Below, in pieces: positions 34,471 to 43,471 of a stretch of DNA of 64,000 bases. The notes under the pieces were generated by a model. That model saw only the letters and a program-made list of their open reading frames with translations, made no database searches and was not told the DNA's origin. Positions within the stretch are counted from its first letter, which is position 1. The number at the start of each line of letters is the position of its first letter. The stretch is from positions 46,804,854 through 46,868,853 of the forward strand of contig CM055093.1 of assembly GCA_029204225.1 (NCBI GenBank). The letters are read 5' to 3'. Both the position numbers and the translations under genes were made by a program. The DNA comes from Diphasiastrum complanatum (taxonomy: Eukaryota; Streptophyta; Lycopodiopsida; Lycopodiales; Lycopodiaceae).

Positions 34471-34836
34471 TGTGGATCTGCATGCAGTGCTTGAAGAATA
34501 AAAAAAAAATCAATATATGAACTTGTAGCCATTGAATACATGTCAATTTATGATGTATGATCTTGAATGCAAATGTGTCTGCTGTTATTCGTGTGTCTGA
34601 TTCTCCCATTCATTTAATTTCGCATATTGGTTGAATTTGTTGAATGCTATATTAATTTATAAATGTAGATCAGTAGTGACTGACTACATTCTGGAGGATT
34701 GTAGGAGTGATTCAGCTGGTAGTGTCCAGCGATCACATCTGAACTCCATCCGAAACACATTGAGTCGTGGTTGTTTCGCTTTCGCGATTGTTTCGCGACA
34801 ATTTTGCGTCCGCGAAAGATTTTACTATCCTTTTCA
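34471..34836 (+). repeat. LTR of a second copia element, nested in gag
   Basis: A 366-bp block with TG start (TGTGGATCTGC) and CA end, followed four bases later by a perfect primer-binding site TGGTATCAGAGCC (34841). It interrupts the gag frame of the previous element. The part ACATTCTGGAGGATTGTAG resembles ACACTCTGGAGGGGATTGTAG near 56520, a related LTR with its own primer site. Confidence 0.65.
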
Positions 34837-34956
34837 TTAGTGGTATCAGAGCCTACCTATTTTGTCATAATCTGACATAGCCGAGAAGCTATCAGATCCA
34901 GGAGGCCAAGCATTCAGAAAAACAACCATCAACAAGAGAAATAGACTTCAGAAGCA

Positions 34957-35252
34957 ATGGCTCAATCAACAGCATGCAGAGCAAGATCTGCACAATTCTT
35001 GATTCTTCAGGATCTAACTTTCTAGCTTGGAAAGTTAAGACATCACTCATACTTAAGGGCGAAGGATTATTCCCTTGGGTGGATGGCACAGAAGAGATGC
35101 CTACAACATCAGGCAAGGAGCTACACGAGTGGAGGGAGAAAAATGACAAGGCAATAGTCTTGCTATCATCTTCCATCGAAGATAGTCTCACACTTGACCT
35201 GGCTACACTCTCCAAAGCTAAGGAGATCTGGGATGCATTGCTCACCAGATTT
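34957..35252 (+). pseudogene. gag fragment of the second copia element
   Basis: After the primer site the plus strand encodes a gag start: MAQST, then after a frame change ICTILDSSGSNFLAWKVKTS, PWVDGTEEMPTTSGKEL and LATLSKAKEIWDALLTRF. S-N-F-x-x-W-K is the copia gag signature. The element is cut shortly after by the 178-bp dispersed repeat. Confidence 0.75.
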
Positions 35253-35296
35253 TAGAAACAAATAATTTTTTCCAGTTGTTTCTAATTATCTAAAAT

Positions 35297-35474
35297 TGTC
35301 TATCACACTCACGCATATATCTCCTAAATCCGCATGCTTTATTCAATCAAAGTAAAAACTACTCTATTAGTACATAGACCAAAATCAGACACGATTGAAG
35401 ACACTGATATTAGTTTGATTTATTCAAACTTTCATCGTATTCTCTGAAGGAAAATTCTTAGTATTTCTCTTACA
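35297..35474. repeat. 178-bp dispersed repeat, copy 1
   Basis: Starts TGTCTATCACACTCACGC and ends CTTACA. A copy of the same length and orientation lies at 55234-55411. It has TG...CA ends like an LTR fragment, but no target-site duplication or primer site is evident, and weak homology extends slightly further left. The unit is AT-rich and non-coding. Confidence 0.8.
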
Positions 35475-36427
35475 AACAGGCCAAGACAGTCATTAATCCT
35501 TTTGTCGATACCAAGATCAATCAGTACCACACCAATGATGGCTATTTTGTAGAGGGCATTCGTGATCCAACCCTACTTGTCGTAGCCCACCTTCTGAACA
35601 ACTTCCTGATGATTTGGAACCTCAGAAAGGAGCGGATCTCCTCGCAAATCCTACACCGCTTGGTCGAATCCAACTATGACTTACGACTGGTACAAAATGG
35701 TTTTCGGAGAGCTTAAAAGAGCCACTAAGAGTAATAACAAACATTAGTCCGTTGTTGGCTCTCTTTTGTCATCCTTGGTCGCCACATACTTAGAATATAA
35801 GGTTCACTAGTTTCACGTTGAATCCATGCTACAAATATATGTTCTCGCACCAGCTGAATCATCCCACCAAGCTTCCTCATTCCAAAGTCGTCGTTGAGTA
35901 TGTAGAGAGATTGTTTCATCCACTTGCCTCCTGCGTCTTGTCGTCGCACTCAACAACCATCGTCAGCTGCGCCCATACCCCCTACTGCTACTCGCTCTAC
36001 TCTTCTCGTCCCCTTAGTCTCTGCAACTACCATTGCCATCGATTCCTCTCAAGGGCTTTATGTAAAAATTAGATCCACCATTCCAATCACAGTTGCCCAA
36101 GCCACCTCACCCCCACAAACTTCAGCCGTTTTTGGATGCCACAACCACAGAGTGTGACAATCTGCTACACACAAATATACCAGATCGTCCTATCTCCCAA
36201 GAAGAAATCAACTATCTATTCAGGAAGGATGAGACGTATTGCCAATCCTTGACCAACTTCCAAGGCAAATTTGATTTATTTAAAAGCAGAGCATCCTCAG
36301 AGTTGGCAAAGGCTAAAGGGATAATCAAAGATTATGAAAAAGCTACTGCTCAAGTTTTCATTAGAGGAGTTTTGAGCACCAAAAGGGCCTTTTGTCAAGA
36401 TGCTATTTTTGACTTTTCAACTATTTG
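35475..36427 (+). pseudogene. gypsy post-pol ORF fragment, copy C
   Basis: A plus-strand copy of the accessory ORF seen in gypsy A. It contains the N-terminal block (NDGYFVEGIRDPTLLVVAHL, then LLNNFLMIWNLRKERISSQI), APAESSHQ, the Ala/Pro-rich linker (IPITVAQATSPPQT), and the start of the coiled-coil/C-terminal block (ISQEEINYLFRKDET, KIIDYEK-like helices to 36427). Frames change repeatedly. No pol is attached, so it is an isolated fragment. Confidence 0.7.
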
Positions 36428-36779
36428 ACGTACACTTGGCCCAGTTATATATTAACACCTGTGAAAGACCGTAACATTGTTGCCGGTCGATTTCTTTTTT
36501 TGGAACTTTTCGATCATATTTTTATACAATTCAAAACTCTCACCGGGTAGGGTCCTGACTTGTGATTGGACCGTAATTGCTGTCCGTGAGTTTCCTGAGT
36601 GCCCGGGACCTAACACTTGCGGTTAGAGTAAGTCTATTTTGATGTAACCGTAGTTAGAGTAACATATATGATTTATGAAAGACCGCCAACATTTATTACA
36701 AATTTGGTTATTTATTTTCATATTGATTCAACTACATTTTGTTTCGGACTTTGTTGTTCATCTTTTTTTAGCTTTGCAA

Positions 36780-38173
36780 TGGCTTCCGGAAGCCGCAGAG
36801 CACGAAGCAATATCGTCTTAGTTTCTGTTTTAGTGAAAAAGACTCTGATGGCTCTTGGATACCACGTACCTATAGAAAATTTCACTGGGTTCTCATGCAT
36901 CCCTCATCAAGAGGTGTTTTTGGTAAAAAGAGAAAATCAAATATGGATTATAGGAATTTTAGACTTCAAAGTTTTCACCCGGTGGTCGATCCATTTCAGA
37001 GGTCTTGATTCAACATGTCAACATGCATAAGGAAATTAGAGTGGAAGGCATAAGTTCAAATGACAGACTCAAATGCAATTGTAAGTTTTGGAGAATTTTT
37101 TGCTTTGGGCTTTGCATTAATCATTTAGACGTGTATCTGAGTATTTAAATGACATATAATTTTATGGATTTGTGCGGATTTGTATCCATCAAGCATAATC
37201 GAATGACAACCTATACAATCCCTTGTCGGCATCATGGACGTTATTCATTCTGATATTGGTCTTCTGCAATACAAGAACCGCTCCACGAGATCACTTTTGG
37301 ATTCTTGTATTTTCTTCTATGATTCATTTTACACACCATTCAGTTTAGGTGGAAAATTAGAGGTGATATCATTACCCTCTTTCTTAAGCAAAGAATGGAT
37401 TCCTCCAGATTTCACCATAGCAGAGAGCTTCCGATCAAGGTTTTTTATGGACATTCAAAACTGTATGAAATGTAGCACATGTTCAAAAAACAATAGATTG
37501 CATTGGTTTTTTCCTATTGCAATTTTTGTTGATTTTTTTGTTGAATGTAATATTCGTAGAACAGTGACAATGTTTATTTGTAGTGATTTAACAGACAATA
37601 TGTTATCAAGCCTCCTTGATGATCATTGGGATAAAAAGAGTAATGGCAATATCGAGTGCATAGTTAATAGATCGTCAATGAGATTTAGATATCTTATAGA
37701 AAAACAAGTGTTTTCTTTAACATTTTATTATAGAAGATGGTCCAAAGTTGGCAATGGATGGAAAGCATTGGATCAGGGATTTACAGTGAATCATCAAGAT
37801 TAAATAGAAATCCAAGTGAGGAAAAATAATTCTACTCTTACAACAATTGAGGTGGAAGAAGATTGGACACTCGATCACATTCGATCAGAGCTTACATTGC
37901 TGCAATATGATATTCCTAAACACTTCTTTTTTCGAGTCAACGAGAGATTGGTAGGTGTATGTGTATTTATTTCAGTTACATTTGAAATGACTTTCAATGA
38001 TTTTATTTAAACATGTTTCAGTGTTTTCGGTATTGCAATATTTCATTTAACATAATCTCAATGTTGATATTAATTTAACAAGTTTCTTTGATGTATAGGT
38101 AAGACCAAGACAAGAAAGTCGCATAGAGTGCAAGGACTTAAATGGAAGCATAGAAATTGTTGAAACTGCATAA
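36780..38173 (+). pseudogene. G1: unrecognised multi-exon gene with possible ubiquitin-like C-terminus
   Basis: Apparent start MASGSRRARSNIVLVSVLVK at 36780. A likely intron runs from 36922 to 36999. The main exon is open from about 37234 to 37950 except for one TAA at 37801, with the same frame on both sides. A well-supported GT-AG intron (37951-38098) joins phase 0 to the last exon, ending SIEIVETA at 38173. The C-terminal 65 residues (TTIEVEEDWTLDHIRSEL, then HFFFRVNERL, then RPRQESRIECKD) have a beta-alpha-beta pattern suggestive of a ubiquitin-like fold; this is a guess. Early exons are uncertain because I could not join them in frame. G1 converges with G2. If the TAA is real, the product is truncated. 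Confidence 0.5.
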
Positions 38174-38432
38174 ACATTGGGATGATAGACGAGCAACATA
38201 AATGTACTTTTTTTAGAAAAAAAAAGGAATACAAAGAAGTCTCAAATGACTTCAAGATTTCATCGAACAATTTGTATTTAGTATTTTGAAAAATGTACAT
38301 TGTTTTTGAGATCGATATAATATATTTGTGGCATTCAGTAATAGCCAACTTTCTATTTGCATATCTATTGTTCTATGGATCATCGTGTGATGATATATTT
38401 CTATGTGTCTGTCAGAACTTATGTGACAATAT

Positions 38433-40288
38433 TTACATTTCAATCAAAGGTGCCTGAGGCATATCCTCGAGCACTATAACCTCATCCACGGATTCCCTGG
38501 AAGGTTCATCCGAGGCACCTTCATGCTTGTAGGGCCTTGCACACGATAGTAAAATTTTCAACATTTCATGCCGATACTGATGAATCGCATCTGTTGATAC
38601 CTCAGGACATTGGAACTGCAACAAAAAAATATCGAGTGTATGTATGTATTAGCCAATGTTTTAAAAAATACAATTTCACAAAGTTAACAATATATGATTT
38701 GGATACTGGAACATTGAAAAAAATACCTCACGGATACTAGCATCTGGAGGTTGCACCATATACCAATCCAATAATGATTTAACATTCCAGATTGAATACC
38801 ATCCGCAGCTGAAAGCATTGTCTTGTTGCGAAGACTGAGAAATCACAACGAAAAATTGTTAAATTATAATTCAATATAATTCTAAACTACATGCCATCAT
38901 GCAAATAAAATACGTAAAAAGATTCTTTTTACTTTTGCATCAACAACCTCTATGTTGGTATTTACAACTAGCCCATCCAACCTGGGCAATAGCTCCACCA
39001 TCCTTTTGTACATGGATATAACCATGGAATGGGTGGCATGCAAAGAATTCATTATCATGCACACAGGTGTGCAGCTTCCAGTCAAATCCACTTTCATGGA
39101 TATGACGTGCACACTCCAATTTTTGCTGTCAGAAAGAGACAAGCAATGAATTACTAGAATCTATAAGAATTTCCCAAAGACAAATTTTACAGAAAACAGA
39201 TATTACAAGAAAAAACTATCTCTTTGAATAGTTTGGGATGATGAACATTGATGCCTCCTTGCTAGTGTGTTTGAAGAGCCTTCTGGCTTTCTTCTCTTTA
39301 TTCAACAGATGTCCAAAAGATGGAGATACAACAAAAATCTCCTTCGTGACTGTATATGTATATTTATGTACATAGTATGCACAAGCAGATTCAACTACTG
39401 TGTTTGAGATATATGAGGTCTTCTCTTTTAGCTCCCTACAATACGGTTCTTTGATATGCATTGCAAAATTAATATCATCTATACAAAACATAAACTCCCC
39501 TTTGAGATCATCTATTTTCTTGGCTATATATAAGTCAAAATCAATGTACCTCTCATAATCAAAAAATGTGTCTTTAGGCTCATTCAAAAGTCTGATGTGC
39601 AACTCTTTATCAGTTGCATCAACATCAGAAACAATCATGTCCACCACTGTATTTAGGTCATCCTCATGTATAGAAGGAGAATCGTGCAGTTGAAGATCAG
39701 GGGTTACGGGAGGACTCTCAACCAGTGGAATTGCAGACGTACTAGCCAGATCTTTTCTAATGGGAGGAGGTGAGGGTGAGCTGGGAGACCTGGGCTTGGG
39801 TTGCGAACGCTTGGGCTGTGCTTGCTTTCTCTTTTTGCGGGGTGGGACAGGCCCTCTTTCAAGAGAAACTTGCCTATGTGTGAATCCAGACTTAAAAATG
39901 TTGTCATAGGTGTTTCGAAGCCTCATGACAAGAAGCATGTCCCTGGGCATCAATGTCACCCTCTTGCCATGAATGGAGCACACTATCGAATCCTCAAACA
40001 ATTTTGTCTGGAAGTCCTCGTATGCAGTATGGAGGGCCTCCAATGTAGTGATATTCCACCTCACTACATAGGGCAGATGGGTGGTCATATCTTGTGTAAC
40101 CTCCCTCACAACTTGGTAGAAGGCTGCTTTCAGGATCAGAAGTTTGGTGCTCCTTTGCAAGGCCTGATGTCCCTCAACCATGGACGGCGATGTCTACCGC
40201 GTCTTTGCGGACATACTGGTTCAGATGTTTGGGGACGGGACGGTTGAACGAAACTGGTAAGCTTAGCGGTTTGCTTCGTCCGAGCCAT
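38433..40288 (-). pseudogene. G2: CENH3-like histone fold fused to C48 (Ulp1-like) peptidase domain
   Basis: Minus strand, four exons: 40288-39217, 39125-38933, 38834-38727, 38615-38433, with GT-AG introns whose phases agree. The ATG begins MARTKQTAK, the histone H3 tail. After a one-base frame break at about 40161 the frame reads QRSTKLLI, VVREVTQD, then LFEDSIVCSIHGKRVTLMPR, the H3 core. The stretch between QD and LFED is four residues longer than in H3, with an Arg-Trp as in plant CENH3. A basic linker (PPRKKRKQ, proline-rich) and an acidic segment follow. A Ulp1-like domain completes the protein: MFIIPNYSKR, NWSVHVISMK, IMNSL, SSQQDNAFSCGWYSIWNV. Gln and Cys are present; the His and Asp positions read Asn. 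About 517 residues if the break is ignored. Called pseudogene only because of that break. Confidence 0.72.
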
Positions 40289-40349
40289 TGAGGCCGAATA
40301 TCTATACCACGCAAGGACAAAAACACAACAGAAGAGACACTGAGAACTC

Positions 40350-40516
40350 TAACGCTGATATCGCTACGACGCGAGAGAGTGGCAGAGGCAGGCGGGGAGA
40401 GGCAGAGGCTCGCGTGATGGCGATACTGGGAAAGTCAAGCTGATATCGCTACAATGTGAGAGGGTGTAAGGAACAAGCATGGGGAGGAGGTCGCTCGTGT
40501 GATGGCGATATCACGA
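40350..40516 (-). promoter_or_regulatory. duplicated 85-bp module upstream of G2
   Basis: Two tandem units with an 85-bp period (CTGATATCGCTA at 40355 and 40440; GTGATGGCGATA at 40414 and 40499). Read toward G2, each unit runs TATCGCCATCAC, CGAG, a C/T-rich centre, then GTAGCGATATCAGC. They end about 60 bp before the G2 start codon. A related unit precedes G3, so this is likely a shared promoter or leader sequence. Confidence 0.65.
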
Positions 40517-40604
40517 ATGCATTTCGTATGGATGCAATCAAACGTGACAGCAAATTACGCGAAAGCCTGTACAATCCCGGGAATGGACTTATATAGGGGA
40601 GAAA

Positions 40605-40774
40605 AATTGGCACGTGTGAATACCAGCGACACGTAGACCAGTCAGTAGCTGACATGTGGAACCACACGTTTGTATATGCACGTGTGAAACTGCACGTCTG
40701 GATCAACACGAGTGGGATCCCACGTGGGGACACGTGGTCGAATGGATCAGTGACATGTGTTCTCGCACGTATAG
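40605..40774. promoter_or_regulatory. ACGTG-rich array, left
   Basis: CACGTG/ACGTG cores recur in this 170-bp stretch (for example GCACGTGTGAAAC and CACGTGGTCGAATGG). Such cores are G-box/ABRE-like sites bound by plant bZIP and bHLH factors. The block is repeated in the same orientation on the other side of the CACTA-like element (42908-43110). Regulatory function is inference. Confidence 0.55.
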
Positions 40775-42907
40775 CACAACAACAAAATGCGTGAATTCCG
40801 ACACAAGGTTCCGACGGATTCAAAAAAATTTCATAATCCGTCGGAATCCGACATAATAATACGTCGGAATCCGACACAAAAAAAAAATAAATTGCCGAAA
40901 AAAAAATTGTGCCAGAATTTTTTTTTTACAGACGTGGATTCCAATGGCCAATAAAAATGTCAGAATCCGACATCCCATTTCGGAGACTGCAACTTTTTAA
41001 ATGGATGACGTCACCTGTCTGTGCAAAAAAAAAAATCACAAAGCGGACGTCGGATTCCGATGGATAATACAGATGACGTCCGTGACCAAATTCTCAAAGC
41101 CGCGTCATTTTTCTAGGGTTTTCTTATTTTTTATTCTTGTAGGAGATTGTTGGAGATCGGCTTTTGGCGCTTCTTCTCAACTCTATCAATTCCATTTGTC
41201 TCATTCCAAGTACGATTCTTTTGTTTTGTTATGTGCAACTAAGATTTCTTTCTTTGTAACTTTTTCTTGTACACTATCTTCCTTGTATTGTATATTTTGT
41301 AAAGTTAAACACAAATATGTGTCTTAGTGATTTATGATCATGAGCGAATGAGAGAGGAAGAGAAGGATGTGTGTGAGAGACATGAGAGAGAGCAAGAAAA
41401 TATAGATAGAAGAGTTTGATTTAATATTATGTTCTTTGTAAATTTTAGGGTTTAGATTTAATGTTATGTTCTTTGTGAAATAGTGTGAGACTGAGAGCTC
41501 TTGAGGTTTGAATGAAGATCATAACCAGCTCCACCATCAAAGATGTAGAGCTACCACTTTTTCTCACTGATTGATCCAGTATGGCTATCTTGTTGCTACT
41601 CCCTATCGAGCCATAAAGGGTAATCCATTGTTGTCTGATACATGTAAAATGAGATATCAGCTAGAAAAAGCTAGTGAAGCTTTCTGTTGAAAATCAGAAC
41701 TCAAAATGAACTTTGAAGAGTGCCATTGACTCACTATCTCCGTTGGAAGCTTGAGATATCTTGGCTATGGGGTGCTTAATTATCTTTGGTCTGTGAGTTA
41801 GAACCCAGTTTTCCTTGCAAGATATTTGGAGAGTTGGCCTACCATTGTTGCTAGATGAGTGAGCCATCTAACCATTCAATCACATTATAGCCGTTGAGGA
41901 ATTGAACGTTGACTTCCAAAATACTGAAGGATTATTGCTGATTTCCAAGAGAGAGTTGAGAGATGTGATTATTAACATCGCTACCTCTATAATACACCTG
42001 GCCATCGCTGCTACTACTTTGCAAGCCTTCAATACGCCTATGAGTATTAGATATGAAGGAAAGCCATCACTAAGCTAGTTGTCAGATGAGAGACTCAGCT
42101 AACTGAGCCTTTATGGCCATGAAAAGAGAGCTTGCAACTGTTGTCTACTGCTGATCTATCAACGACCATTGAGAACTCACTGATTTATTGTCAATGGGAG
42201 CCCTCGCTCATGGCTGTTCTAGTTGAGAGCAGTTCTGTCCTAGAAAAGGACAGAAGCAAAGTGACAAACATAGTAGAATCAATTGAAGCATTCATGACTA
42301 GCACTTCTTCGCTTTCTAGCTACATGCATATGCACTCAGAAATAGGTATGGCTTTATCTGTTTTCAGTTCGTTTATCTATGTCATTTTTTGTAATCATTT
42401 ATTTTTCGTATGCACTTCAAATTCCTGTCGATTGGAGTATGTTTGGTTTTTGCCACAGTTTTCTTTTTGCCACGTCTGGCCACGTGGACGTCGGAATCCG
42501 ACATCCACGTGGCAAAAAAAAAAAAGAGTGAATTTTTTTTTTCAAGTTCTTTTTTTCACATGGACGTCGGATTACGACGGCCCCGCCACGTGGACGTCGG
42601 AATCCGACGTCCATGTGGCAGGAAAAAAAAACAAGAAATTTTTTTTTCCCCACGTGGACGTCAAATTCCGACGTCCACGTGGCGGGGCCGTCGTAATTCG
42701 ACGTCCACGTGGCATGTTCTCCGGTTCGTTTTTACCGGCCGGTTGTCGATTTTTGGGCTTGGCGTCAGATTTCGACGGATTTTAAATGCGACGGATTCCA
42801 ACGACCCTATAGCGACGCATTTTTCGACGCCCGCGTCAATTCCAAAAAAATTAAAATGCGATTTCATGTCGAAAATCCCGTCAAAAATCACGGCAATTCT
42901 TGTAGTG
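40775..42907. mobile_element. non-autonomous CACTA-like element
   Basis: The left end CACAACAACAAAATGCGTGA and the complement of the right end CACTACAAGAATTGCCGTGA match as terminal inverted repeats. CACTACAAGAA is the classic plant CACTA terminus. Subterminal GTCGGAATCCGAC-type repeats crowd both ends (40798-41065 and 42485-42790), as in CACTA elements. The expected 3-bp target duplication is not clean (TAG against AAT). No transposase is present. The centre (about 41460-42400) looks like decayed coding sequence (DLSTTIENSLIYCQWEPSLM), perhaps a captured gene fragment I do not recognise. Length 2133 bp. Confidence 0.7.
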
Positions 42908-43110
42908 AATATAGGCTCGCACGTGTGGTCACGTGGCCCAATTAGTACCTGACATGTGGGACCTACACCTCTGTATCCGCACGTGTGAAACTTGCACGTG
43001 TGGCCACGTGGTCGAATGGTTTGGTGACATGTGTTCTGGCACGTGTGAGCTCGCACGTGTGGGCACGTGGACGAATGGCAGATTGACTCGTATTGTAGCA
43101 CGGGTGGTCT
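42908..43110. promoter_or_regulatory. ACGTG-rich array, right
   Basis: A repeat of the left array in the same orientation: GACATGTGGG, GCACGTGTGAAAC, CACGTGGTCGAATGG and GTGACATGTGTTCT all recur in the same order. It contains several perfect CACGTG cores. Placed upstream of G3, it may serve as a promoter/enhancer for it. The duplication also brackets the CACTA-like element. Confidence 0.55.
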
Positions 43111-43375
43111 CGCACATGTGGACGGTTGTACTACGCGCCATAGATCTGATCCACTGTTGGATCGACGAGTGTACGGCTTGGATTTTATTGGGTTTAGCTA
43201 TATGAATGTTGTTTGATCAGTTAAAACATTGTGCTAAGTTTTGGATTTTCACTCCTTGTATCTCTCTGTGTGTGAACAGTACTATTTCTTTGTAGTATTG
43301 CTACCACGCGAGAATCTTTCAGAGATTTTAGACGATCTAAGATCCTTCACGTCGTTCCGATATCAGGTCATTCGC

Positions 43376-43452
43376 CAATATCACCATCACGCGAGGATTT
43401 CCTGATTGTCTTCTGACTCCCTACCAACCCGCGTTGTAGCGATACTCGGCCA
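43376..43452 (+). promoter_or_regulatory. G2-type module upstream of G3
   Basis: ATATCACCATCACGCGAGG followed by a C/T-rich centre and CGCGTTGTAGCGATACTCGG matches the unit upstream of G2 (TATCGCCATCACGCGAG ... CGCGTCGTAGCGATATCAG). It ends about 20 bp before the G3 start codon. Its orientation relative to the gene is the same as in G2, so the two divergent genes share a 5' leader or promoter module. Confidence 0.65.
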
Positions 43453-43471
43453 TACTGGTCATACTTTCGAG

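Noticed and set aside
40288-40288. G2 as an ordinary histone H3 gene
   Set aside because: The tail is shorter and diverged beyond the first eight residues, the core has a longer loop 1, and the frame continues for several hundred residues into a spliced C48 domain.
42132-42785. Plus-strand open frames of 180-217 codons across the CACTA right end
   Set aside because: They run through the GTCGGAATCCGAC subterminal repeats, giving repetitive Arg/Pro peptides (RRPRGG-type) in several frames. This is a by-product of the repeats, not a gene.
40775-42907. Mutator-like (MULE) element
   Set aside because: The CACTACAAGAA terminus and subterminal repeats fit CACTA better, and there is no long inverted repeat or 9-bp duplication.
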